DNA of 64,000 nt from Cenococcum geophilum 1.58 (Eukaryota; Ascomycota; Dothideomycetes; Gloniales; Gloniaceae): assembly GCA_001692895.1 (NCBI GenBank), contig KV748190.1:2381645-2445644 (forward strand). Reading direction: 5' to 3'. The notes beneath the pieces were generated by a model, which worked only from the letters and a program-made list of their open reading frames with translations, was not told the DNA's origin and searched no databases. The position numbers and the translations under genes were made by a program. Positions 12,340 through 22,638 of this stretch are shown piece by piece (positions within the stretch are counted from its first letter, which is position 1; each line of letters starts with the position of its first letter).

Positions 12340-13640
12340 CTACATAGTTCTAGATATTTAAAAACTTTATCTACCTACGCCTTTATCTCTTTACGAGCGT
12401 ACCTTGCTATAAAGCTTTATTATAAGCTATATATATAGCCAGAACAATCTTATCTAATATTATTAGCGTAAATACTCTTAAAGATGCTAGTTTACGAGCT
12501 GCACGCCTTTTACTTGCAAATTTTATACCATTATTCTTCTCGAATTATTTAGAATATGCTATATATATTATTGGAGTACCGCTATAGTCTATAGTACGCT
12601 TTTATAGCTTAATTGCTATTATTACCGTTATAAAGAGTATATTCTATATAGTAACAATCCTAATAATAAAATTATTCTTGTTTAAGAACGTTAAAAACAT
12701 ATACGGTATTATTATAAGTATTAATAATCTATACTATAATTTGGCTAACGCTTTTAACTTCTAGGAAGCCGCAACTCTAACTCTACTTATACTTATCCTT
12801 TTAATAAGAAGGTATTTCTACAAAGTGTTTCTTAAAACGTATATATTCCTTATAGTTACAACTATAATATCTATTTACCAGTATACGACAACTATTGTAA
12901 GTAAAGTAGTGCTTATAGTGCTAAGCGCCACCTTTATATTAATGGGAGTCTTCTAGATCGGTCGAATCTTCTATTGCAATATTCCTCCTTTTTAAGCTAG
13001 CGAGCCTTAGCGACTAAAGACAATTTCATTCTTAACTCTTAACGACTATCGTCCTAAGGCACTATAAATTGTAGAACTATAGTATATAATTAGAAGTTAA
13101 ACCAAATATCAGTTCTGCTTAGACTTAGTAATAATAGAAGAAAAGTATAAATTAGCTACAGATAGTATCTACTTATATATTAAGCTGCCTCGGCCATAGA
13201 AAATATAGGCGGGTTACTATATTTAACTTTGCCTTCCGACTCTAGGGGCCTAGTTATTAACTCAAACTTACCCTTTTATAATTGTATAGTGGGGGGATAA
13301 CTCTAATAGTGTTTCTATTAATCTTTTAATTAAAAAATAAAAAGGCTTTACTTTATAACTATTCGGGCTTATAGATACACAGCTTAGAGAGTTTCTAATC
13401 CTACTTAATAGTCTATACGGCTATCCAGAGAACTTTAGGATTTACTCCACTGTTATTTATTCGCGGCGGATATTAGAATTGCTAGTGTAATTTTATACGC
13501 TAAAGAACTTCTAGAAAACAGCTAAAAGAATAAAATATATACTAGAAAAATTATTCTTATCTAGAGATATAGCACTAAAGGTAAGCTCTATATTAAGCGT
13601 AGTTAATATAATTTAATATACTAGGATATTTTATGTTTAT
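12340..13640 (+). pseudogene. Ferric reductase-like transmembrane protein remnant
   Basis: The plus-strand frame, read through RIP stops, has the order of a ferric reductase or NADPH-oxidase-like enzyme. Hydrophobic helices come first, with RAARLLLANFIPLFF near 12,500, RRYFYKVFLKTYIFLIVTTI near 12,800 and YQYTT further on. The Tyr residues at expected heme-binding His positions fit CAT/CAC-to-TAT/TAC changes. An FAD-binding segment follows near 13,180-13,220 (KLPRPQKIQAGYYI). At 13,269-13,286 comes YPFIIV in place of the FAD motif His-Pro-Phe. Then there is a NAD-side segment with LYGYPENF near 13,410-13,430. Such enzymes move electrons across the plasma membrane to Fe(III) or related acceptors. 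The expected C-terminus is not recognised: an open frame continues at 13,640-14,110 with unfamiliar sequence. Clearly inactive. Confidence 0.68.
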
Positions 13641-14110
13641 AAGAAGTATATTATAAGACCTTCTTAAGCTGGAAAAGTTAATATATAACACCAAAGAGGG
13701 TAAAGAACTATAGCTTAATAAGAAAAAATATATAATATTAACTGCATTAAATAAAATAACACTATACTAATGGTAATAGATCCTTAATATTATTATAGAT
13801 AATACTTTTTCTTTAGACAACTTTAAAGAAATATTTGGAAAGGAGTATTAACGTATTACTCGCTATAAAGGAGATCTCTTAATTAAATATATGCTAAGAA
13901 GCTACATTCTAAATACTCCTAGACTTAAGGCTATTGTAGGTATATTATATAGACATGCTATAGTTAAACATTATATTAATATAATAAATAGTCTTAGTAG
14001 ATATAAAAACTTGAGATAGAGTAAAAGACTAGGTTTATAAAAAAATATAAGAGAGATTATTTTTAAGGATATAAGGTTTTATATAAAGAAAAGAGGTAGT
14101 AATATATTAT
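13641..14110 (+). pseudogene. Unrecognised degraded frame after ferric reductase remnant
   Basis: Between about 13,670 and 14,110 a plus-strand frame with few presumed RIP stops contains FSLDNFKEIFGKEY and RSYILNTPRLKAIVG. It could be the C-terminal end of the ferric reductase-like remnant after an intron, or a piece of another gene. I recognise no domain. The amino-acid make-up looks protein-like rather than random. Confidence 0.3.
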
Positions 14111-14459
14111 CGCTGGTATAGTATTAAAAAGGTATATAGATAATAATAGTTACTTTAATTTATAATTACTAGTAAAGACTATAAAATAAGATTCTAACCT
14201 TTATATAGAAAAGATTTTATATCTTAGCTATTAATATAATAATACTAGCTAAGGAATCTTATTCTATCTATATAATGGAGTGTTCCTATATATATACGCG
14301 GCGTAATCTATCTAAATACAAAGGTACCCTAACTCCTGTAACTTAGTTTCTCACCTAACGTCTACTCTAAATTATATATATTTATAGCTTTAACCTTAAA
14401 GGCTTATTGCATTACAAAGCGATTTAAGGCTAGAAATAACTGGATCCAAACCCTCTTAT

Positions 14460-15040
14460 ATAACGTTATTAAAATTACCGTTTAACCAGGCCCTAAAATG
14501 TTTATAGTATACTAAAACCTCCTTTTTACCAAAGCGCTGTAGTTTAAGAAGGCTCTTTTTAGCCCTTTCGTTAAAGCTAAACACGGATGTGTTGCCTTTA
14601 AGGATACTAAAATTAAAGACATGCATATAATAGGGACTTTTATTTTATAGCTCTATAAATAGCACCCCTTCCTCTATCTTAGTAGTTCCGATAAGTAGTA
14701 GTTAGCGCTTAGTAAGATATGGGTCTTCGCTAACAAGATAAATATAATCAATTTTGCGAACAACGTTATAACGGCTATGTAGCAAAAACGAAGAGATTAG
14801 GGGATAACCATCTCTATAACAACTTTAAACTAGATCTGGGATAACACTATACTAAACTTAATCTTTTAAAAATTTATAGTTTATACTTTAGTTAAAATGC
14901 CTTTATCCTATATCTAAGCCTATAGTAAAGATATAAATTTGGAGCTTCTTTAGGATATATTAATCTAATTTAGATAATCTCCTAACTACGAAAATATAAG
15001 TTAATTTAACTACTTTCTATTAGAAATAGCAAATCAACTA
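14460..15040 (+). pseudogene. BTB/POZ-domain protein remnant
   Basis: A plus-strand frame with presumed RIP stops reads as a fungal BTB protein. The entry strand reads PGPKMFIVY, followed by the helix with FTKALQFKKALFSPFV (about 14,520-14,575). Next come FILQLYKQHPFLYLSSSD (about 14,640-14,690) and ALSKIWVFANKINIINFAN (about 14,710-14,765). A typical C-terminal extension follows (SITTLNQIWDNTILNLIFQ, about 14,810-14,870). BTB domains mediate dimerisation and cullin-3 binding; the fungal group recalled here is of unknown role. The frame stays partly open to about 15,330, but I recognise nothing after 15,040. Inactive. Confidence 0.6.
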
Positions 15041-16814
15041 ATAATATATAATGGCGTCGAAATACATTATATCTCTAATACTTATATTATTTAACGCATT
15101 ATCGGCAAAACCTAGTTACTACGCTTAAATAGGAATTTGTCTAAGAGAGAGCTTACTCTTAAAAATTATTAGCGGTCAACTAAAACGCTTTTTAACGCCA
15201 TCTAAAATTTAAGCGTTTGTAAAGGGGTAGACTCAGATAATAATTTAATTTTTAAGCTTTAGCAGTTTATTCCTAAAGGGGCTAATATTAATTGCCTTAT
15301 ATTTTTAGAGACCGTAGTGGAACGGATATACAGATTAAAATAGGTAATAATAAAAAGCTAAAGGACATAGTCGCTATGGCGTGCGCCTCTCCTACTATTA
15401 CGGCCTGCGCTAAAGTAAAGGTGGTTATTAGTTACTAGTAATAAATTTAATTCTTACGTACTTTAAACTTATATATATACCTATTTTAAACTTATATCTA
15501 ACCTAACTTATATATAAGTACCGAAACGAGGTAGTAGCTAAGGTTAATAACGACGTGGTGTTAAATAAAGTAAATAATAAGAGGAAGGCGTTAAGGCAAG
15601 GACGGAAACAACCTAATAGTGCTAATTTTGCGAATTTTTACATCGTTGCTATATAATGCTAATTTTAGAATATGCTTATATTTTTATATACTTCTAAATC
15701 CTATTTTAATTACTATTCGTGTTTAGTTTGGCTAAGGGTATAGGTAGCTTATATTAGCGTAGCGGCACTATTAGAAATTGCGTAAAGGGTGGAAATTTTA
15801 GCGTATAGGTCGAAATTTAGTTTGCTAAGCGTTTAAGTCTAGCGGGTATAAAGAGGCTTATCCTCCCTAATATTTTAATACTAGTATAGCTTCCTCTTTA
15901 AAGACCCTCTCTCCATATAATATATACGTAAGCATTTAGCTCTACCTACTACAATAAGTCTACTAATATCTCCTACATTTTATTTAATAGAAAAAGACTA
16001 TAAATATCTGGATATATTACTAACCTTAGTTAATTAGCTCCTAAACCTTTAAGGAAAACTATTTAAGGCTGGTATACTACGCTATTTAAGCGACGGCCAG
16101 TTTGGGCTAAACCGTTCAAATTACCTAAACTAAGGGGTAGAAATTTTGGAAAAGATTTTCCAGTATTAATTAGCAGTTTATTACTATCCTTCTTAGGGCT
16201 CGCTAATATCTCTATTTCTAACAATAAACATTACTAGCCCTTTAAATATTAAGATTATCCGGGACGAGAAGGTTTCTACTAGTAGGGATAAGTTTATAGC
16301 TATGCATAACGGTATAAATAAGATTAATGCGGATAACAAGAGTATAGGGGGTAAATCTAATTAATTTTTTTGTAAGGAGCTCTAGAAGGAACTTAATAAG
16401 TTAAAATTTAAGGGATAAAACCTTAAGGACGAATTTTAGTAATAACTACTAGAGATTTTCTAACTTCTAGCTACAAGTGTTAGCCATATTCATTTACTAG
16501 TTTATCTCTATATTATTGTTTTCCGCTTTACTAGTCTAGTTTAAGTATATACATTTTAAGATGTTTAACGTTATAACTTATACTAAGTGACATTAAGTAC
16601 TAAAAGGGAATACTTAATTAAGTATATTACAGACGTTTCCTTTTAGAATAGCTTATTTCTTTACCCGTACTAGCAGGGGGGCGTCTAAAGCATTAATATT
16701 ACCCCCTTGTAATTAATATAACTTAATTTTCCTTAATAAGTATATAAGGAATAAATCTGCGCCCTACTTATAGAGGTCTGTTTTACCTTATGCACGGTCC
16801 CACCTTATATATGG
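15041..16814. other. RIP-degraded interval, no gene recognised
   Basis: Possible continuation of the BTB remnant to about 15,330, then AT-rich sequence without recognisable domains. Around 16,770-16,800 a stretch matches, in inverse orientation, sequence at about 17,768-17,792; this belongs to the target copy described for the solo LTR at 16,815. Confidence 0.45.
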
Positions 16815-17026
16815 TGTTAGCGACTTAGTTAATTAAGGTATAAGTATAGTAAGGACGCATGTAAGCCTATATAATTGGATTGTTTATAAACAAGGATCTA
16901 AAGCTAAAGAAAAGGAAAAGAAAGGAAAGGATAAGCAGCGCCGCTTAAAGTCTTATACAATCTTCTAGTTATATAACTATAGCTATCTACTAAGTTCTAC
17001 CGCAATCTGCTGCTAAGGCTATAACA
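16815..17026 (+). mobile_element. Solo LTR, family A, copy 2
   Basis: A 212-base LTR beginning TGTTAGCGAC and ending CTATAACA, so TG...CA is intact. It is flanked by TATGG (16,810-16,814) and TACGG (17,027-17,031), a 5-bp duplication with one C/T difference. Sequences on both sides have an uninterrupted, inverted counterpart at about 17,661-17,792. That counterpart serves as an empty site and shows that the LTR is an insertion into a repeated sequence. Confidence 0.87.
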
Positions 17027-17033
17027 TACGGCA

Positions 17034-17127
17034 CTAAAATATATCTTTTTAAGATACTTATATCTTAATAACCATAATAGCTATTTATATAAAAATTTAA
17101 ATATAGTTTATTAAATAGTAAAAAAAG
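17034..17127. repeat. Left arm of local inverted repeat
   Basis: About 94 very AT-rich bases, from CTAAAATATATC to a run of A followed by G. They are the reverse complement, with scattered transitions, of 17,661-17,757. A shared core is AATAACCATAATAGC. The two arms enclose a family A solo LTR and a palindromic repeat. Confidence 0.8.
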
Positions 17128-17198
17128 CTTTCTATAAAAATTATACTTTATATAATACTTTTATATTTTTATTTTATATAAATGTAATAGTGCTAGAG

Positions 17199-17444
17199 TA
17201 TTACGGCTGGTAGAAAACGGCAGAACTTGGCTGGTAGAAAATAGCAGAACTTGGCAGAACTTAGTAAAACTTCGCGGTTATGTAACTAAAGGACCGTATA
17301 AAAGAACCCTACTTCAACCGGCGCTGCTCTTCTTCTCCTTTCCTTTCTCTAGCTTTAGATCCTTGTTTATAAATAATTTAATTATATAGGCCTGCATGCG
17401 TCCTCCTTACTATACTTATACCTTGATTAACTAAGTCGCTAATA
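17199..17444 (-). mobile_element. Solo LTR, family A, copy 3
   Basis: A 246-base copy in reverse orientation to the one at 16,815, running from TATTACGGCTGG to AAGTCGCTAATA. Perfect 5-bp duplications TAGAG flank it (17,194-17,198 and 17,445-17,449). It contains a short internal duplication of a GGCTGGTAGAAAA-type unit near its start, which explains its extra length. Uninterrupted copies of the target (TAATAGTGCTRRAGCGCG) stand at about 21,238 and 21,487, giving two empty sites. Confidence 0.88.
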
Positions 17445-17530
17445 TAGAGCGCGTTACCCGCTAAACCCCGCTATACCATTAAACCAGCTAATTAGGATTT
17501 TCTATCCCTGGGATAGAAAATCGCTATTAG
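17445..17530. repeat. Palindrome-bearing dispersed repeat, copy 1
   Basis: Shares a block with 21,245-21,330, including TTAAACCAGCTAATTAGG followed by a 25-base near-perfect palindrome (17,497-17,521: ATTTTCTATCCC, a centre base, GGGATAGAAAAT). Similarity resumes downstream (GCTTAGTATCTTT...CTAAGCC-type sequence). It probably represents a small non-autonomous element; its ends are not resolved. Confidence 0.7.
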
Positions 17531-17660
17531 CAACCCCTTTATATCTTACTTAGCTTAGTATCTTTATATAGTAGTAATCTATAGGCTTTAGTTCAGAGGT
17601 AATTATATAAGCCCGTTATAATAAAAGTTATTTTTTTTTATATGTTTGTTTTATGGAACC

Positions 17661-17757
17661 CTTTTTTTACTATTTAATAAACTATATTTAAAATTTTATA
17701 TAAATAGCTATTATGGTTATTAAAGTATAAGTATTTTAAAAAGACGTATTTTAGTAC
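17661..17757. repeat. Right arm of local inverted repeat (empty LTR site)
   Basis: Reverse complement of 17,034-17,127, and continuous with sequence matching the far side of the LTR at 16,815. It therefore preserves the arrangement before that LTR inserted. Confidence 0.78.
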
Positions 17758-17890
17758 TATATACGAGGTGGGACAGACCTTTATAGTAATATCTTTTCCC
17801 CTACCGCCCTACAAATATTGTAAATATTACTCTATAGAATTATAAATAGATAACCCTTTACTTACCTAGGATATTTACTTTATAACCTCT

Positions 17891-18542
17891 TGTATATAGC
17901 GAAGCCTTATAGGAAATACTACGGTGGACTTATTATTGGGCTAGGTATATAGGTAAATAGGAAGTCAATAACGTAAATATAATTAGTGGAGTAGGTTGCC
18001 TAATAGATTAACTCTAATTATATTCTAAGATTTACTATAAGGGGAAGAACTATCTAGGTAGGGACTATGGTTCTTTAAATATATAATACTACGCCTAAGA
18101 AATATACTAAGTACGTTAGTACGTTAATATGTCGCCCTTATTATTAAACGTTAAGGTCACTATTATGTACCACCTTATAACTTATACCCTGTTTCTTGCC
18201 ATTATATATCTTACTCTCTATTTTCTATTACCTATTTATTACCTATTACTAACCAAGTGGCAATGTCGACCTAGTGGCGATTAAGTAATAGTTCCAAATT
18301 GTTATTAGTATTGTTGTTAGTATTGTCGTCAATCTTTTACCCCTACCTTATATATATAGAGAGCTTCTAGAGCTAGCTTCAATTGATAGAGTTCTTATAA
18401 TTAACTTGTCTGTTTAACACTTATCCCTACATTCCCACGTTCCTATGTTCCGAATTTATAACGTGACTTCCGTGCTGTCTTAACTAACCCATTTATATCT
18501 TCCCTTAGTAGTTATACTACTCTTAATATAAGGTCCGTAATA
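17891..18542 (-). mobile_element. Gypsy-type solo LTR, split by a nested LTR
   Basis: Reverse-strand relative of the LTRs of the Gypsy element at 22,145. The match is clear over TTATTGGGCTAGGTATATAG and over the TAATAGATTAACTCTAATTA block (about 17,930-18,060). It resumes after the nested insertion with CTTAGTAGTTATACTAC and ends GGTCCGTAATA (ancestrally CCGTAACA). The two parts, 17,891-18,141 and 18,420-18,542, add up to slightly less than the 426-base LTR at 22,145. I found no convincing target duplication (CCTCT versus TCGCA). It is more divergent than the two LTRs of the full element, so probably an older or different subfamily. Confidence 0.75.
18142..18419 (-). mobile_element. Solo LTR, family B, copy 1 (nested)
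   Basis: A 278-base member of a second LTR family, from TATTAAACG to CTGTTTAACA. Perfect CTTAT duplications flank it (18,137-18,141 and 18,420-18,424). It sits inside the Gypsy solo LTR, so it arrived later. The shared family core, an AGCTTCTAGAGCTAGCTT-type block next to CCTTATATATATA, is at about 18,350-18,385. Confidence 0.87.
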
Positions 18543-20279
18543 TCGCAAGCTATAGGCGTAGAGCTTTATAAGTAAAAATCTTTACTAAATAAACGCTCTG
18601 CGAGAGCTCTAGGCATGTAGTAAATATTTAAAGAATAGTTAAGGACTCTATTATTAATACGCTAGAAATGCTCTTAAATTCCATTATAGTTATAAAACTA
18701 TTTATATATAAAGCTATATAAATTATCCCAATTATTAATCTCTTCTATGCCTTTTATAAGTTCTAGACTAAATGCTTCTTTTAATACTGTAAGAATATCC
18801 CTATATTAAGCGCAAAGAAGCTTATAAGGTCCCTCTTTAAAGTAGGTATAATAATATACTTCTTAAGCGTAAGCTTTAATAAATAAAGAGGAAGATAAAT
18901 TAAGAAAGGATGCCCTTTTTACTAAATAATAGAGACTGCTTATTTTCGTGTTATTCTATTAAGAGAATTATAGATTTTCCGGAAAGAGATATTTCTACTT
19001 AGCTTACTATAAAGCTAAGGTTAAAAGTATTGCCGGCCTATTAGAGAACTAAAGTATACTTTAATTAGAAGTACTAGTTTTAAATTTACGGAAATAATAG
19101 GCGAATTTTTTATTTAGATAGAAGTAGAAGAATAATTTAGTTATTTACTATTAATTAATGCAGAAGGCTATAAGCTGTAGCTTTTTCTCTAATGCTTGGT
19201 TAATGGATTTGTAGGTGTTAAATTGACCATCTCTTTTAGTCTAATCTGGTTAAAACAGTATAAAGCAACTAAATACATAATAGACACTTAAGTGCGATAG
19301 CTTAATTGCAATATATTATAATGTAAGTGGTAATTCTAGAACCAGAATACTGAGATATATTTTAATAATTATCTTAGTAGGTAATTTTTTAATAAGCGCA
19401 ATTCGCCTTCTAAATATTAGCTTTTTAAATTAGTATGGTGAATTTACATATATTTTACTTAATTGAAGATACTAGATATTTTAAATTTTAACTAAAAGGA
19501 AGGGTTTTAATAGGAAGTTATATATTTAGGAGAGCCTTATATAATAGAAGGGCGTTTAGTTAAATATTAGCCTTACTAAATATATATATATATTTATTAT
19601 ATATAGCTATATTTAGTATATTTTAATAATAAAACGCTCTAGTATATAAAAGACGCCAAAGCATTAATTAATAGTATAAACTTTCTTTTATATACTAATA
19701 TTACTGTTTTTAATATATCTAATAATTTGATTTAATTTAATATAGAAAGGGACGTAATCCTTTTAACAAGCTATAGTTCGCATATCCTTATCTCTTTAAA
19801 GATATTACAGCATGCTTCTCTGCTTTTTAAGGCTATCTTTTCCAATAAGGATATTAAAAGTAAACTTAGTACCAATTGTCCTTCTATTATCCCTATCTTT
19901 AATCTTTATGCTCCTTCTCTTTATTTTATATATAGTATCCTATACGGCCATAACAGCTTAGTATAGTAACTATTATCATCGGAACAACTATTTAATATAG
20001 CTATAACGGCTATATATAAGCTCCGTTGCCAAGACTATATTAACTAGTTAATTAAACTCTATTTAGAGAGCTTTCTTATAAAGCTAAAATTGTCTAAGAA
20101 TATTATCGACCTTCTTGCCACGGCAATAGTTTGTAAGTTTAAGCGGATATTCTAAGAATTATCAATTATGCTAGTGTATAAGGCTACTACCCCCCTTAGC
20201 CAGTTATTCTTTTGTAATAGCGGCAAAGTCCTTAAAAAAACTCTACTAGGTAATAACCTCCTTTTTATATAAGCGATAA
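18543..20279. other. RIP-degraded interval, no gene recognised
   Basis: Stop-dense AT-rich sequence. I see no domain, RNA gene or repeat, apart from TA-rich simple sequence near 19,580. Confidence 0.45.
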
Positions 20280-21230
20280 ATAATAACACGTAGAAGAATT
20301 AATGGAATTAGAAAAACTTAAGCTTTAGTATTAACTTATAGAAACCCTACCTTCTCTTCTAGCACCCGTAAGGTGCGTTAATATAGAATGCCCCCTTCTA
20401 GGACTTAAAGCTAGAGGTTTTATTAACGAATTAATAAGGCTTAGAATTTGGCCCCTATTAATTTTAAAGCTTGGCTTAGGGGAGACACTATAAAAGCTAG
20501 AAGAGTTTCATAAGGTGGAAGAATCTATTGTAGTTAAAAAGTATAGAGGCTATATATATAGATACGTCTTCCACTATAAGCTACGAAATTTTCTTAAGAA
20601 TATTGGATGCATTTAAGAGCGTATATAAGCCTTATATACTGGGCATCCTATTTAACGCAACATTATTAACCTAGAGAGAATACCAACTAATATATAAATT
20701 AATAGAATAAAGTTTCTTCTCTAACTACGTAGAGGACTCTATACCTCTATTTAACTTAATAGCTATAGAATAGTAGCTGTATTCTTCTAAAAGGTTACAG
20801 ATACTATAGGGAGTCATATTCTACAAGAAGCGGAAATTGAGTTAATTATAGTAGAGCTCCCCTGGATTATAGGCTTTATATAGGGATTTCAAATATTAAA
20901 AGATAGCTTAGAGGACTTTCTTTTATTATTAAATAGAATTATAGAGACCGTAGCTAAAGGGGACGAATTTAAAGATCTTATACTTATCGCTAATATTTAC
21001 TAAGGTCCTAAAGATATAAAGGCTAAGTAGTTTGTATTCGATTAGATTAGAGGTCTAAAGGTCTAGTTTATATAATAGTATAGACTACCTTAAGAAAATG
21101 TTATATACTAAGATCTTATAGCTCTTTATAAGCTTTAAATATTTTTTAGTAGTCCTACTTATGTCCTAATAAAGGGATCTATTAATATTAAGCTAAAAAA
21201 TTTAGTTACTAGTAGGAGTTATATAAGTTA
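20280..21230 (+). pseudogene. Unrecognised protein-like remnant
   Basis: A plus-strand frame remains readable through presumed Gln/Trp stops. It includes LRIWPLLILKLGLGETLQ near 20,430-20,490 and HILQEAEIELIIVELPWII near 20,815-20,870. QGPKDIKAKQFVFDQIRGLK follows near 21,000-21,060. The composition looks like a real protein, with amphipathic and charged segments, but I cannot place it in a family. It ends close to the palindrome-bearing repeat at 21,237. Confidence 0.3.
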
Positions 21231-21236
21231 TAAATA

Positions 21237-21553
21237 TAATAGTGCTGGAGCGCGTCACCTGCTAAATTTTACTATACTATTAAACCAGCTAATTAGGATT
21301 TTCTATCCCCAGGATAGAAAATCGCTATTATCTCGCTAACTACTAGCGCCTTAGCGACCCCTTTATATTTTATTAGTCTCTAATAAGCTTTATCTTCTTC
21401 TTTTTCTCCTTAGCTTAGTATCTTTGTAAGATAGTATTTATTTAAGCTTTGTCTTAAAGGCATTTGTCTAAGCCGTTATAGAAGCTATAATAGTGCTAAA
21501 GCGCGTTACCTACTACTTTGCCGCTTCCTAGGCAATTTATATTACGGCACTAT
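21237..21553. repeat. Palindrome-bearing dispersed repeat, copy 2
   Basis: Begins with TAATAGTGCTGGAGCGCG, the uninterrupted form of the site where the LTR at 17,199 inserted. It carries the 25-base near-palindrome at 21,298-21,322 and has a second TAATAGTGCTAAAGCGCG at about 21,487. It ends near 21,553 with GGCACTATTACA, the inverse of the starting motif. The outer motifs suggest short terminal inverted repeats of a small element or two overlapping copies. The exact boundaries are uncertain. Confidence 0.55.
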
Positions 21554-22144
21554 TACAGACCCTAGTTAGGGGCTTAGCTAAGCCTTAGCGCTATATATAT
21601 AGACATGTCCTTTCCTCAACCTTCTTTTAGTCCTTTTTTTGGAATTTTAGTTTACTAGCTATTAATAAATTCTTATTTTATTAACTAAGCCTTTATAACT
21701 AGTCCTCTTAGCGAAGCTAAATAAGATATATTTTATTAGTTAATAATTAACTACTTTATTCTAATCTAACTAATTATTATATTCCTATATTAAAACGAAT
21801 CCCTTTTTACTCGTAGAAGCTTTGCCTTATTATAATTTATATCTAAAGGCAGCTTTAAATGTTTATTCCGCATTTTAAATATATTAAGTATTTGTTTTAC
21901 ATTTTGTAGTCCTAACTCTAAGACCTAGGAGTCCTTTTATACGATCTTATACTCTTTACCTTATAGAGTAAATCTTTCTTTAATAATGTCCTTTATCTCC
22001 TATTTTTTATTATTCTAAAGCTTTAGCGAATATAATGCAATACTTTTTTATTAGTATGCTATATATTTGTTACTAGGCTAGATAATAATAGGTATTGTGT
22101 TTAAAAATAAGTAGTCTTCCTTTTATTAGCTATTATACTATTAG

Positions 22145-22570
22145 TGTTACGGACGCTTTAAGTACGATATTATAACTACTGGGAGAAGAGACGGAAGAAG
22201 CTAGTTGGTTGATTTAGGCACGGTCTAGGATGGAGCCGATAGAACCATGTAACAAAGAATGGTAACTAAGGTTACATAATGTGATCTATATAATCTGTAT
22301 AATCTGTATAATCCATAATAGAGCAAATAGAGTATATATATATTACGTACAAGAAGGATTTTATAGGAGTACGGTTATGTATTTAAGGACCCTTAGTCCC
22401 TACCTAGATAGTTCCTTCCTTATAGTAATTCTTAGAATATAATTAGAGTTAATCTATTAGGCAACCACTCCACCAGTTATTATTACGTTGTTAACTTTTA
22501 TACTTGCATTTCCTATATACCTAGCCTAATAACAAGCCCATCGTAGTTCTTGCTATAAGGTTCCGTTACA
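22145..22570 (+). repeat. 5' LTR of the Gypsy element
   Basis: Begins TGTTACGGA and ends TCCGTTACA, 426 bases. It aligns without large gaps to the 3' LTR. It keeps more G and C than the 3' LTR at most differing sites (for example GACGGAAGAAG against AATGGAAGAAG), so it seems less mutated. A triplicated TATAATCTG motif lies near 22,290-22,310. A primer-binding site should follow directly, but I could not assign the tRNA. Confidence 0.93.
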
Positions 22571-22638
22571 TAATTACTACCTAGTTACGGTATTAATATA
22601 AAAAGTCAAATAATATGCTACCAAAAGCAGCCACTATA

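Noticed and set aside
17450..17500. Possible tRNA-type A box (GGTTTAATGG on the minus strand) suggesting a SINE or tRNA gene
   Set aside because: No matching B box, no cloverleaf and no CCA-adjacent acceptor stem could be found; the hairpin next to it is a plain palindrome.
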